The translations under genes were made by a program, and so were the position numbers. The notes under the pieces were generated by a model. That model was not told the origin of the DNA, did no database searches, and was given only the letters and a program-made list of their open reading frames with translations. From NCBI RefSeq assembly GCF_900119795.1, contig NZ_LT634361.1, positions 2,961,001-3,025,000 of the forward strand: 64,000 bases of DNA, in the 5' to 3' direction. Shown in pieces: positions 26,541-35,244 of the stretch. Origin of the DNA: Tenacibaculum maritimum NCIMB 2154 (GTDB taxonomy: Bacteria; Bacteroidota; Bacteroidia; Flavobacteriales; Flavobacteriaceae). Each line of letters opens with the position of its first letter. Position 1 is the first letter of the stretch.

Positions 26541-26697
26541 AAAATTTTGAAAGTGACAGAAATATAAATCCTTTTTTATCTTTTAATTGAACTCTTATTT
26601 ATACTAGTTCTAAATAAAAAATATCTAATTCCTTCAATATTTTATTAGGTTTGTATTACCAATAAAATCTGGTAAGATTTTTGCTATTAATTATTTT

Positions 26698-27930
26698 ATG
26701 ATACAGAAAATATTTCTTTTTATTCTGTTGTGTTTTACAGGAGCTTCTATTGCACAGACTAACAATTACCAACACATCAAAACAATTCAATTACGCCCTT
26801 TAAATACTTCTCTTTTTTCTCCAATTGTTCCTTTGGGAAGCACCTTAGAACTCTCTTTTGACGACCTACAGGGAGACAATAAAGATTATCAGTATAAAAT
26901 TGAGCATATGACATATGATTGGAAACCCAGCTCACTGAGCGCTAACCAATATATTGACGGGTTCAATCAGAATGCCATTAACAATATTAGCAATTCCTTT
27001 AATACCTTGCAAAACTATACGCACTACACTGTTCAAATTCCAAATCAAAACACCATTATTACAAAAAGCGGAAACTACCTAATTTCTATTCTAGATGAAG
27101 ACGATACGATAATTTTTACCAGACGGTGTACTTTCTACGAAAATATCGTCACTATCGGAGTAGCTGTTTACAGAAGTAGAAATACCGCTACCATCAACAA
27201 ACAACAAACTGTACAATTTACCATCAATCATAAAGGCGTACCTATAAATGCTCCTTCTCAAGAAATAAAAATAGCGCTATTACAGAACAATAACTGGAAT
27301 ACTGCTATCTTCAATTTAAAACCTCAATTCTTAAAACCCAACCAACTTTTTTATCATTACACTAATCTTACTAATTTTTGGGGAGGTAACGAGTTTTTAA
27401 ATTTTGACAATAAACACATACGTAGTACTAGTTCTAGTATTGCTAAAACAATTCAGAAAAATATTTTTCATAACTATCTTTATAAAAACGAATCTCGTGC
27501 TACCAAACCATATACCTACAATCCTGACATCAATGGCCATTTTGTTATAAGATCTATGGAAGGAAATGATAATGACACAGAAGCAGATTATGCGTTTATC
27601 CATTTTTCTTTAGACTCACCTACACCTTACGAAAACAAAAAGGTATATATTTATGGCGCTTTTAATAATTTTGAGTTAAATAATGAAAACCAAATGACCT
27701 ACAATAAAGAGCATAAAAGTTATGAAGGAGCTATCTTATTAAAACAAGGCTTTTACAACTATTTGTTTGCCACAGAGGATACAGAGGAAAACGTAAATTT
27801 AACAGAAATTAGCGGAAGCTTCTATCAAACTGAAAATGAATATACTGTAATCACTTATTACCAACCTTTTGGAGGGATGTATGACAGAGCTATTGGAATA
27901 GGAAATGGGTTTTTCAATCAAAATAAATAA
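26698..27930 (+). CDS. DUF5103 protein, type IX secretion plug-like
   Basis: A 410-residue exported protein. Signal peptide in residues 1-19 (KIFLFILLCFTGASIAQ). IKTIQLRPLN, LGSTLELSFDDLQGDNKDYQYKIEHMTYDWKPS and QYIDGFNQNAINNISNSFNT are the start of the DUF5103 domain; a member of this family is the Plug that closes the SprA pore in the type IX secretion system. C-terminal strands include VYIYGAFNNFELNNENQMTY and LLKQGFYNYLF. The role as T9SS plug is from family knowledge; many genomes have several paralogues. The next gene has its own promoter-like element. Confidence 0.82.
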   Translation: MIQKIFLFILLCFTGASIAQTNNYQHIKTIQLRPLNTSLFSPIVPLGSTLELSFDDLQGDNKDYQYKIEHMTYDWKPSSLSANQYIDGFNQNAINNISNSFNTLQNYTHYTVQIPNQNTIITKSGNYLISILDEDDTIIFTRRCTFYENIVTIGVAVYRSRNTATINKQQTVQFTINHKGVPINAPSQEIKIALLQNNNWNTAIFNLKPQFLKPNQLFYHYTNLTNFWGGNEFLNFDNKHIRSTSSSIAKTIQKNIFHNYLYKNESRATKPYTYNPDINGHFVIRSMEGNDNDTEADYAFIHFSLDSPTPYENKKVYIYGAFNNFELNNENQMTYNKEHKSYEGAILLKQGFYNYLFATEDTEENVNLTEISGSFYQTENEYTVITYYQPFGGMYDRAIGIGNGFFNQNK

Positions 27931-27944
27931 ACCATTCTATAAAT

Positions 27945-27976
27945 TTTGTACTATCCAAACAAAATATCTACCTTTA
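27945..27976 (+). promoter_or_regulatory. Probable promoter of apaG
   Basis: TTTG (27945-27948), 20-base spacer, TACCTTTA (27969-27976), one base off TAnnTTTG. The ATG at 27981 would then be at or a few bases from the transcript start. Confidence 0.45.
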
Positions 27977-27980
27977 GTCT

Positions 27981-28367
27981 ATGGTACAACAAGTAACAAA
28001 CGGAATTAAAATTTCAGCTAAATCTACTTATAATGGCATCTTGCAACAGAATAATCAATTATATTATTCTTTCAATTACTATATTTCTATAGAAAATGAA
28101 TCGCAAGATACAGTAAAGCTAACCCGACGCTTTTGGACGATTTATGACTCTTTAAGCAATATTGACTTTGTGGAAGGAGAAGGTGTTGTTGGTCAAACCC
28201 CTATACTACGCCCTAAAGACCAATATACGTATAGGTCTAATTGCTTTTTATCTTCTACATTTGGTGCTATGAAAGGGTTTTATAAGATGATTGATATTCA
28301 TACCCAAGAAGAGTTTCTGGTAGCCATACCAACTTTTCAACTTACTACAACTCCCTCTTTAAATTAA
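27981..28367 (+). CDS. apaG: ApaG domain protein
   Basis: A 128-residue single-domain protein with the ApaG Ig-like fold: VTNGIKISAKSTY, the strand LYYSFNYYISIENESQDTVKLTRRFWTIYDS, VEGEGVVGQTPILRPKDQYTY, and FGAMKGFYKM. The R-R-x-W and GEGVVGxxP motifs are the family hallmarks. ApaG is linked to Co2+/Mg2+ efflux in enterobacteria and its fold is shared with F-box proteins; the biochemical role is unsettled. Its stop overlaps the next start by one base (TAATG). Confidence 0.92.
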   Translation: MVQQVTNGIKISAKSTYNGILQQNNQLYYSFNYYISIENESQDTVKLTRRFWTIYDSLSNIDFVEGEGVVGQTPILRPKDQYTYRSNCFLSSTFGAMKGFYKMIDIHTQEEFLVAIPTFQLTTTPSLN

Positions 28368-29470
28368 TGATTGGAAATAAAAAAGATGCTATCGTAAAAG
28401 ACGTAAGTTGTCTGAATTGTGGGTATCCTTTTTCTGGACAAGAAAATTTTTGCCCTGAATGCGGGCAAAAAAACAAAGGTCTCAAACTCACCTTTAGCAA
28501 TTTTATCAAGGAGGTTTTCAAGGGGTTCATTACTTGGGACTCTAAGTTTTGGAATACTATTATCCCATTATTAATAAAACCTGGAAAGATATCGAAAGAC
28601 TATATTGAAGGGAAAAGGATAAGATACGCAAATCCTTTCCGTTTTTATTTTACGGTATCTATTATTTTCTTTTTAACGATAGGTATTACAGACAACTATA
28701 TAAAATTTAATAATTTCAGAAAAGGAACTAGTTCTTCTTCTAAGAAAACCATTTTAGCAAATAACATCCTTGAACCTGAAGAGCAAATTACCCTAGACTC
28801 TATCCAAAAAGCGCTTTCAATAGCTATAGATAGCGCTAATAACAAAATCACTAAAAAAACACTAAGAAAAACAGATTCTTTAGAACACAAAACTGTAAGT
28901 GATTTTGAAGTACTCTTTAAAGAAAACAGAAATATACTTCCTTTTTTAAAATTTCAAAAAGAAAACCCAAACCTATCCATTGATGAAGCACTAGACTCCT
29001 TAGGCCTTAAAAAAACATTTCAAAATAGATTTTGGTACTCTCGATCATCCGTTATTAATTCCTTTATGTCAGACAAGGAAAGTGAGGATAAATATAAAAA
29101 ACAGATGATTTCATATTCCTCTGTAGCTTTATTCGTTTTACTTCCTTTATTTACTTTATTCTTAAGGATTATTTATTTCAGAAAAAGAATCACTTACGTA
29201 GGACACCTAGTATTCGTATTCCATATACAAACAGTGTTTTTCCTATTATTTACCGTCTTTTACATTATCAATGTGGCAAAAAACACCAATCAATTCATTC
29301 TTGTATCTCTAATCATTTTTATGACATATTTATTCATTGCCATGAAAAAATTTTACAATCAGAGCTACTTAAAAACCTTTGTAAAGTACGTATTAGCTAA
29401 TATTTTCTTTATGATCCTTGCCTCTTTAGGAACAACAATCATTTCTGTTATTGCCTTTGCACTATACTAA
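28367..29470 (+). CDS. DUF3667 protein with zinc ribbon and membrane helices
   Basis: A 367-residue protein. The N-terminus has a four-Cys zinc ribbon (SCLNCGYPFSG ... FCPECGQKN), then LTFSNFIKEVFKGFITWDSKFWNTIIPLLIKPGKISKDYI and GKRIRYANPFRFYFTVSIIFFLT, the DUF3667 signature. A soluble Lys/Ser-rich segment follows, then four membrane helices (ALFVLLPLFTLFLRIIYF to IFFMILASLGTTIISVIAFA). Function unknown. It is translationally coupled to apaG and overlaps by 23 bases the convergent gene on the other strand. Confidence 0.85.
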   Translation: MIGNKKDAIVKDVSCLNCGYPFSGQENFCPECGQKNKGLKLTFSNFIKEVFKGFITWDSKFWNTIIPLLIKPGKISKDYIEGKRIRYANPFRFYFTVSIIFFLTIGITDNYIKFNNFRKGTSSSSKKTILANNILEPEEQITLDSIQKALSIAIDSANNKITKKTLRKTDSLEHKTVSDFEVLFKENRNILPFLKFQKENPNLSIDEALDSLGLKKTFQNRFWYSRSSVINSFMSDKESEDKYKKQMISYSSVALFVLLPLFTLFLRIIYFRKRITYVGHLVFVFHIQTVFFLLFTVFYIINVAKNTNQFILVSLIIFMTYLFIAMKKFYNQSYLKTFVKYVLANIFFMILASLGTTIISVIAFALY

Positions 29471-30158
29471 AAGTGCGGTTATTTGAAAGATCTGTATAAT
29501 GCATACTTACTGCTCCCAACTCCTTCTTCACCGAAGTAACACTTACTGTTTCTACATGCATTCTCTTCATTCTTAAAGAAGTGTCTGTTGTCCCTTTTTC
29601 TGTATCCTTATGAAAGCGCACAATATCTTTTTGTTCAAAGCTCTCCTTCCCTATCAACCATTCCGAAAACCAATCCTCTCTCATCTGCTTAATTTCTTGA
29701 GTGTACAACGTTGATGAAGACCAAATTTTAGGTGCTTGAGGCAACTCCTTAAAATGCTTAGCGCTTCCATCCCAAACGAGTTCATAAGTTTTTAATTTTT
29801 TACTCCAATCTACTAATATAATTGTAAAAGGCTCTATTTCTAAAAAATCAAAGCAATTAATAATTCCCACAGGATCATCTACCTGCAATAATTGTTTCAC
29901 TATACCCCCTCTACTCATCCTATATGAACCTCCTCTTTTATGCTTTTCAAACCCTCCATTTAACAAACAAATCAATCTATTTTTTTCACTTACTCCTATC
30001 CAAGTTCCTCCGGCTAATTCATCCTTCGGGTATAAAATTTTAATCCCATCTTCATCATACTCCTTAGGAATAATTGTCTTTCTAGTCGGATTTTCATCTC
30101 TATTAGACGTTAGTATAAAACCATTGTTTTTTAAAGGTAAATAGGTTACTGTGCACAT
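29448..30158 (-). CDS. NRDE family protein (TANGO2-like)
   Basis: A 236-residue protein beginning MCTVTYLPL and containing LTSNRDENPTRKT, the NRDE motif that names the family. Cys2 sits where an Ntn-hydrolase nucleophile would be after Met removal. GGTWIGVSEKNRLICLLNGG is the second conserved block. The eukaryotic relative TANGO2 is involved in lipid or haem homeostasis; the bacterial role is unknown. The 3' end overlaps the DUF3667 gene tail-to-tail by 23 bp. Confidence 0.9.
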   Translation of the reverse strand: MCTVTYLPLKNNGFILTSNRDENPTRKTIIPKEYDEDGIKILYPKDELAGGTWIGVSEKNRLICLLNGGFEKHKRGGSYRMSRGGIVKQLLQVDDPVGIINCFDFLEIEPFTIILVDWSKKLKTYELVWDGSAKHFKELPQAPKIWSSSTLYTQEIKQMREDWFSEWLIGKESFEQKDIVRFHKDTEKGTTDTSLRMKRMHVETVSVTSVKKELGAVSMHYTDLSNNRTFSIVQRQ

Positions 30159-30220
30159 ATTGTATTCTTTTTTGATAACTAAGACGTAAACACTGCTTAG
30201 TTATTACTAAAAATAAGTGT

Positions 30221-30228
30221 TAACTTTG
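30221..30228 (+). promoter_or_regulatory. -7 element of pruA
   Basis: TAACTTTG, a perfect TAnnTTTG, 40 bp before the pruA start. Confidence 0.65.
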
Positions 30229-30268
30229 CTACTCAAAAATAATCTAAATTAACAAACAACATCATAAA

Positions 30269-31894
30269 ATGGCAAGAGGATTTTTTAATGTTCCAAGAGC
30301 AGTTAACGAACCAGTTAAAGGATATGCCCCTGGATCTGCAGAAAGAGAAGAATTATTAGCAACTTACAAAACTATGTTCAATAGTAACATAGACGTACCG
30401 ATGCACATTAATGGAGAGGAAGTTAGAACAGAAAATACTAGAAATATCACACCTCCACACGACCATAAACATGTGGTAGGGCAATATCATATTGCTGAAA
30501 AATCTCATATAGATACCGCTATTTCTACAGCTTTGGCAGCAAGACAAAAGTGGTCTAGCACTAGTTGGACGGAACGTGCCTCTATATTTTTAAAAGCCGC
30601 AGAATTATTAGCTGGTCCTTATCGTGCTAAAATGAATGCTGCTACTATGATAGCGCAGTCTAAAAATGTACATCAAGCAGAAATTGATGCTGCTTGTGAA
30701 ATGATTGACTTCTTCCGTTTCAATGTGCAATATATGACTGACATTTTCAAAGATCAGCCTGAATCTGCTCCTGGAATATGGAACAGAGTTGAATACAGAC
30801 CTTTAGAAGGTTTTGTGTATGCCATTACTCCTTTCAACTTTACTTCTATCGCTGCAAACTTACCTGCTTCTGCTGCTCTTATGGGAAATGTTGTTGTATG
30901 GAAACCATCTGATCACCAAGCTTATTCTGCACAAGTAATTGTAGATTTATTTAAAGAAGCTGGATTGCCTGATGGAGTTATTAATGTAGTATATGGTGAT
31001 CCTGTAATGATTACCGACACCGTATTAGCTTCTCCAGATTTCTCTGGGTTACACTTTACTGGCTCTACACATGTTTTCAAAAGTTTATGGAAACAAATAG
31101 GAGAAAACATACACACCTATAAAACATACCCAAGAATTGTTGGAGAAACTGGCGGAAAAGATTTTATATGGGCACATAATTCAGCAAATCCATTACAAGT
31201 TGCTACAGCAATTACAAGAGGTGCTTTTGAATACCAAGGCCAAAAATGTTCTGCCGCTTCACGTGCGTATATCCCTGCTTCTATTTGGGAAGATGTAAAA
31301 AAGCACCTAATAACTCAAACTAACGAAATTAAAATGGGTTCACCAGAAGATCCTTCTAATTTTGTAAATGCAGTAATCCACGAAGGTTCTTTTGATAAGA
31401 TTGCTAGCTATATTGATGCAGCTAAATCAGATACTGATGCAGAAATTATCATTGGTGGAAATCACGATAAATCTGTAGGGTACTTTATTGAGCCGACTGT
31501 AATTGTTAGTACGTCTCCGAAATATGCTACAATGTGTACTGAATTATTCGGACCCGTTATTACAATATATGTATATGAAGATGCAGCATGGGAGGCTTCT
31601 TTAAAATTAGTAGATGAATCTACAGAGTATGCTTTAACTGGAGCAATTTTTTCTACAGATAGATATATTGTTGAGAAAGCTTCAAAAGCTTTAGAAAATG
31701 CTGCTGGGAATTTCTATATCAATGATAAACCAACAGGTGCCGTTGTTGGACAACAACCTTTTGGAGGAGCTAGAGCTTCTGGTACAAATGATAAAGCTGG
31801 TTCTGCCCAAAATTTATTACGCTGGACTTCTGTTCGTTTAATTAAAGAAACTTTTGTGACTCCTACTGATTATAAATACCCTTTTCTAGGATAA
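30269..31894 (+). CDS. pruA: L-glutamate gamma-semialdehyde (P5C) dehydrogenase
   Basis: A 541-residue aldehyde dehydrogenase of the single-function P5C type. YAITPFNFTSIAANLP and VVWKPSDHQAYSA are the NAD-binding segments, LHFTGSTHVFKSLW the Rossmann turn, GETGGKDFIWAH holds the general-base Glu, and GQKCSAASRAYIP has the catalytic Cys. It oxidises glutamate semialdehyde to glutamate in proline degradation. The proline dehydrogenase is not in the window. It has its own promoter and a strong terminator, so it is a single-gene unit. Confidence 0.95.
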   Translation: MARGFFNVPRAVNEPVKGYAPGSAEREELLATYKTMFNSNIDVPMHINGEEVRTENTRNITPPHDHKHVVGQYHIAEKSHIDTAISTALAARQKWSSTSWTERASIFLKAAELLAGPYRAKMNAATMIAQSKNVHQAEIDAACEMIDFFRFNVQYMTDIFKDQPESAPGIWNRVEYRPLEGFVYAITPFNFTSIAANLPASAALMGNVVVWKPSDHQAYSAQVIVDLFKEAGLPDGVINVVYGDPVMITDTVLASPDFSGLHFTGSTHVFKSLWKQIGENIHTYKTYPRIVGETGGKDFIWAHNSANPLQVATAITRGAFEYQGQKCSAASRAYIPASIWEDVKKHLITQTNEIKMGSPEDPSNFVNAVIHEGSFDKIASYIDAAKSDTDAEIIIGGNHDKSVGYFIEPTVIVSTSPKYATMCTELFGPVITIYVYEDAAWEASLKLVDESTEYALTGAIFSTDRYIVEKASKALENAAGNFYINDKPTGAVVGQQPFGGARASGTNDKAGSAQNLLRWTSVRLIKETFVTPTDYKYPFLG

Positions 31895-31920
31895 AAAAAA
31901 GGATTCTTTTTCAAATACTT

Positions 31921-31961
31921 AAAAGAGGTCGTCTGAAATTACTTTTCAGACGACCTCTTTT
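31921..31961. terminator. Perfect 18-bp inverted repeat terminator with DUS-like sequence
   Basis: Stem 31921-31938 pairs with 31944-31961 without mismatch, loop TTACT, A and T runs at the ends. It contains AGGTCGTCTGAA and its inverse. The central 22 bases, on the opposite strand, equal 1822-1843. It ends pruA and could work in both directions. Confidence 0.85.
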
Positions 31962-32141
31962 CCTTAGTAGTACAAATTATTTTGCATTTCAAAGGTGAAT
32001 TTTCTTTACAACTTCTACTTCCTTCCCCTTATGTAATTCATATATTCATACCCTCTATTATCTTAAACTTATACATATTTCTTATACAGGAAATTTTATA
32101 ATGTAGCTAACTTTAACCCCATCCATCCATTCATTTTAACC

Positions 32142-32149
32142 TACCTTTG
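32142..32149 (+). promoter_or_regulatory. -7 element of the second DEAD-box helicase gene
   Basis: TACCTTTG, 16 bp before the ATG at 32165. It covers the TTG at 32147, which therefore cannot be the start. Confidence 0.7.
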
Positions 32150-32164
32150 CAAAAAACACTATCA

Positions 32165-33400
32165 ATGCAGTTTAAAGAGCTACCCTTAGACACATCTATT
32201 TTAAAAGCAATTACTGAAAAAAGATACCATACCGCTACTCTAGTACAACAGTGTGCAATCCCACTTATACTTAACAAAAAAAATGTAATTGTAACTGCTC
32301 AAACAGGTACTGGAAAAACAGCCGCTTTTGCTTTGCCTATTATCAATGAGCTATTAGAGGAACAGAACTCAGAAAAAGGGCAAAAAAAAATAAAAGCGTT
32401 GATTGTTACCCCTACTCGAGAACTCGCTATTCAAATTGACAAGAACTTTAACACCTATGCGAAGTACACTAACCTAAGAACTACTGCTGTTTTTGGAGGT
32501 ACCTCACTAGCTCCTCAGAAAGACCTCTTAAATAAAGGTATCGATATTCTTACTGCAACACCTGGTAGGTTAATTGATTTATACAAACAAGGTTCTATAA
32601 ACCTAAACTTTGTAAAAACAATTGTTTTAGATGAGGCTGACTTAATGTTAGACATGGGATTTATAAGCGACGTAAAAAAGATAGAGGCCCTTTGCCCTCC
32701 TAAAAAGCAAACGCTACTATTTTCTGCAACCATGCCTGAAAAGATAATTGAATTAACTACTGCTATCATCAAAAATCCTGAAAGAGTCATCATTTCTCCA
32801 ACAGAAACTACTTCTTCAAATATTGGTCAGTTACTTTATCATTTGCCTAAAAAGAATAAAACAGACTTATGTTTACACCTACTCCGCAACATGATACACG
32901 GGCGCATTATTATTTTTCGTCGCACGAAATTTGGAGTAGATAAACTTACACAAACATTGTTAAAAAACAACTATAAAGTAAGTAGTATTCATGGAGATAA
33001 AACACAGGCTATTCGTAACAAAGCTATCGAAGATTTTAAATCTAAAAAGGCTACGATCTTAATAGCTACTGATGTTGCTGCTAGAGGGATTGATATTCCT
33101 AATGTAGATGCTGTTATTAATTTCGATATGCCAAACATACCTGAGACTTATGTTCATAGAATTGGAAGAACTGGTAGGGCTGGAAAATCTGGTATCTCCT
33201 TATCATTTTGTAGCCCTGATGAAAAATTATACATAGAGCATATTGAAGCTTTATTACAAAGAACTATTAAAGTTATAAATGACCACCCTTATCCATTAAG
33301 CAAACCTAAAAAAATAAAGAAACAACCGAATACTATTAGCAAGCATAAAAAAGGGCGCAAATCATCAGCCTCTAAAAAAAAGAAAAAACGTTGGTACTAA
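32165..33400 (+). CDS. DEAD-box RNA helicase (RhlE-like)
   Basis: A 411-residue helicase starting MQFKELPLDTSILKA. Motifs: YHTATLVQQCAIP (Q motif), AQTGTGKTAAFALP, PTRELAIQI, TPGRLIDLYK, VLDEADLMLDMGF, FSATMPE, ATDVAARGIDIPNV, HRIGRTGRAGKSG. The C-terminal ~40 residues are strongly basic (KKIKKQPNTISKHKKGRKSS ...). The short form resembles RhlE. Expected role is in ribosome assembly or RNA turnover. The leader is only about eight bases by the promoter position. The AraC-type gene starts 11 bp after its stop, so both may be in one transcript. Confidence 0.93.
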   Translation: MQFKELPLDTSILKAITEKRYHTATLVQQCAIPLILNKKNVIVTAQTGTGKTAAFALPIINELLEEQNSEKGQKKIKALIVTPTRELAIQIDKNFNTYAKYTNLRTTAVFGGTSLAPQKDLLNKGIDILTATPGRLIDLYKQGSINLNFVKTIVLDEADLMLDMGFISDVKKIEALCPPKKQTLLFSATMPEKIIELTTAIIKNPERVIISPTETTSSNIGQLLYHLPKKNKTDLCLHLLRNMIHGRIIIFRRTKFGVDKLTQTLLKNNYKVSSIHGDKTQAIRNKAIEDFKSKKATILIATDVAARGIDIPNVDAVINFDMPNIPETYVHRIGRTGRAGKSGISLSFCSPDEKLYIEHIEALLQRTIKVINDHPYPLSKPKKIKKQPNTISKHKKGRKSSASKKKKKRWY

Positions 33401-33411
33401 AACATTAACAA

Positions 33412-34248
33412 ATGCATATAGATAATATTCCCGAGATTTATTTAGAAGATCAAGCAACCACCCCAGATCTTTTTGCCTATGACTTTAAAATGACTCAAGA
33501 CAGCATTAAAACTAAAGTCAACCTAAACATGCATATGTTCAGCTTTTTACAAACAGGGAAAAAGCAAGTCCATTTTGCAGGCACCTCTGTTTTAGTTAAC
33601 AACCAACAATCACTGCTCATAAAAAAAGGAAACTGCCTATGGAGCGAACTATTAGGCGATAATGCAATTTACTTTTGCAAACTTTTATTTTTTTCAGAAA
33701 AAAAACTACGAGAATTTTTAAATAAACATAATATTTTAGAAGAAAAAAGCCAAAAAGAAGCTTCTTTTTTCGTTATCGAAAACGACGCCTATATCACCTC
33801 CTATTTAAATTCCTTATCTTCTATTGTTTCGAACACTTCGGTATTCATAGAAAACTTATTAGCTATTAAATTTGAAGAACTCATGCTATATCTTATTAAT
33901 AAATATGACGAGACTTTTAAATCTTATCTATATTCTTTAATTTCCAAGCAAACTTCCGCTTTTCAAAAAACAATAGAAAAAAATATTTATGCTGCTTTAA
34001 CCTTAGAGGAAATTGCCTTCTTATGCAATATGAGTCTCTCTACATTTAAAAGACACTTCATCAAAGAGTATAACGTTTCCCCTGGAAAATGGCTTAGAGA
34101 AAAACGCTTACTAAAAGCAAAGGAGCTACTCGAAAAAGACGGATTAAAATCCTCAGAAATTTACCTTCAATTCGGATACAATAACCTTTCTAATTTTAGC
34201 AATGCTTTTAAAAATAGATTCGGAATAAATCCTACAGATATTAAATAA
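33412..34248 (+). CDS. AraC family transcriptional regulator
   Basis: A 278-residue protein with an N-terminal cupin-like sensing part (VHFAGTSVLVNNQQSLLIKKGNC) and a C-terminal double helix-turn-helix: LTLEEIAFLCNMSLSTFKRHFIKEY then SSEIYLQFGYNNLSNFSNAFKNRFGINP, ending shortly after the usual G-x-x-P. A typical AraC/XylS effector-binding regulator; the ligand is unknown. Neighbours are the helicase (11 bp upstream) and the GlcG-like gene downstream (own promoter), which is a plausible but unproven target. Confidence 0.9.
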   Translation: MHIDNIPEIYLEDQATTPDLFAYDFKMTQDSIKTKVNLNMHMFSFLQTGKKQVHFAGTSVLVNNQQSLLIKKGNCLWSELLGDNAIYFCKLLFFSEKKLREFLNKHNILEEKSQKEASFFVIENDAYITSYLNSLSSIVSNTSVFIENLLAIKFEELMLYLINKYDETFKSYLYSLISKQTSAFQKTIEKNIYAALTLEEIAFLCNMSLSTFKRHFIKEYNVSPGKWLREKRLLKAKELLEKDGLKSSEIYLQFGYNNLSNFSNAFKNRFGINPTDIK

Positions 34249-34320
34249 CGCTCCAATTAAAAGACCTTTTTTCACAACTTACTGAGCTAGATTCGTAACC
34301 TAAAAATATTACTTCTACCC

Positions 34321-34328
34321 TACCTTTG
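34321..34328 (+). promoter_or_regulatory. -7 element of the GlcG/HbpS-like gene
   Basis: TACCTTTG, 38 bp before the ATG at 34367. Confidence 0.6.
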
Positions 34329-34366
34329 CTATCTAAATAAAAACAACGTCTAAAAGTAAAAATATA

Positions 34367-34765
34367 ATGAATATTACGTTAACACAAGCAGAAAAAATTA
34401 TTGACATTGCAAAATCAAAGTCAGTAGAATTGAACACTAAAATGAATATTGCTATTGTAGATGCAGGAGCTAATCTAGTAGCTTTTGTACGTATGGATGG
34501 GGCATGGCTAGGATCTTTAGATATTGCTATCAAAAAAGCAAAAACAGCTCGATTTTTTGATATGAACACAGGAATTATAGGCGAATTATCTCAACCAGGA
34601 GGGGCGCTATTCAATATTGAGCATTCTAACAATGGTTTAATTACTTTTCCTGGAGGAGTACCTATTAAAGATGCAGAAGGCAATATTATTGGAGCAATAG
34701 GTGTAAGCGGTAGTAGTGTAGAAAATGATCATGAGGTAGCTCAAACTGGAGCTAATGCTATTTAA
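34367..34765 (+). CDS. GlcG/HbpS family protein
   Basis: A 132-residue protein with the complete GlcG/HbpS domain: [14 protein letters not shown] first helix, [63 protein letters not shown] and [12 protein letters not shown]. Family members bind haem or are found next to glycolate, propanediol or sensory genes; no such partner is here. No signal peptide is seen. It follows the AraC gene with its own promoter and a terminator, so it is probably transcribed alone. Confidence 0.9.
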   Translation: MNITLTQAEKIIDIAKSKSVELNTKMNIAIVDAGANLVAFVRMDGAWLGSLDIAIKKAKTARFFDMNTGIIGELSQPGGALFNIEHSNNGLITFPGGVPIKDAEGNIIGAIGVSGSSVENDHEVAQTGANAI

Positions 34766-34787
34766 TGTAAATTCTTAAAAAAGAACA

Positions 34788-34814
34788 AGAGCAGCATTGA
34801 GTTGCTCTTTTTTA
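34788..34814 (+). terminator. Terminator after the GlcG/HbpS-like gene
   Basis: AGAGCA (34788-34793) with TGCTCT (34803-34808) and a T run. Confidence 0.7.
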
Positions 34815-34854
34815 TTTATAAAAACATGTAACTTTCTTAAATACAATTATTTTT

Positions 34855-35228
34855 AAGCTCCCCAACGATAAATTAGTTCCTAATCACTTCCACATTACAG
34901 AAATCAGTCGGTTTAATTACTAAAAATTTTATCGATTGTGGAGGAGTTATAAGAAAAGAGGAAATAGCCAACTTCCAACTATGAGAAGCAACTGACTATA
35001 CTCATAAACTCGCCCCTAAAAAACTAGCTTAAATTATACAATTATCAGGAAAAACATTAAAAACACCTAATGTAGAAGCACAAGTAGAATATCAAACAGA
35101 TACTATTGGAAAATACGGAATTGATTTCAACGGTGTTAATTTTCTTTTAACTACAAAACAAACAAGCTTGCTTAGCTAAAGATGATTGTGGGACTCCAAC
35201 TAAAAAAACAAAATCAATGCGATCCTAA
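34855..35228 (+). pseudogene. Decayed DUF6428-like gene
   Basis: Three frames together read as one protein: KLPNDKLVPNHFHITEIS in the first, ITKNFIDCGGVIRKEEIANF and (after in-frame TGA and TAA) IIQLSGKTLKTPNVEAQVEY, QTDTIGKYGIDFNGVNFLL in the second, and LAKDDCGTPTKKTKSM in the third. This order matches my memory of DUF6428 proteins (VPxHFHVTE, FIDCGG, VEYQSDTIGKY, CGTP). The TGA lies where a Trp codon is expected (FQL-stop-EATDYTHKL), a one-base change. There are at least two stops and two frameshifts, and the 5' end is missing, so the gene is dead. It fills the 480 bp gap between the GlcG-like gene and rsmG. Confidence 0.65.
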
Positions 35229-35244
35229 CTCAGGATGCTGTTAA

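Noticed and set aside
30269..31894. A proline utilisation operon around pruA.
   Set aside because: No proline dehydrogenase or transporter is near, and pruA is enclosed by its own promoter and terminator.
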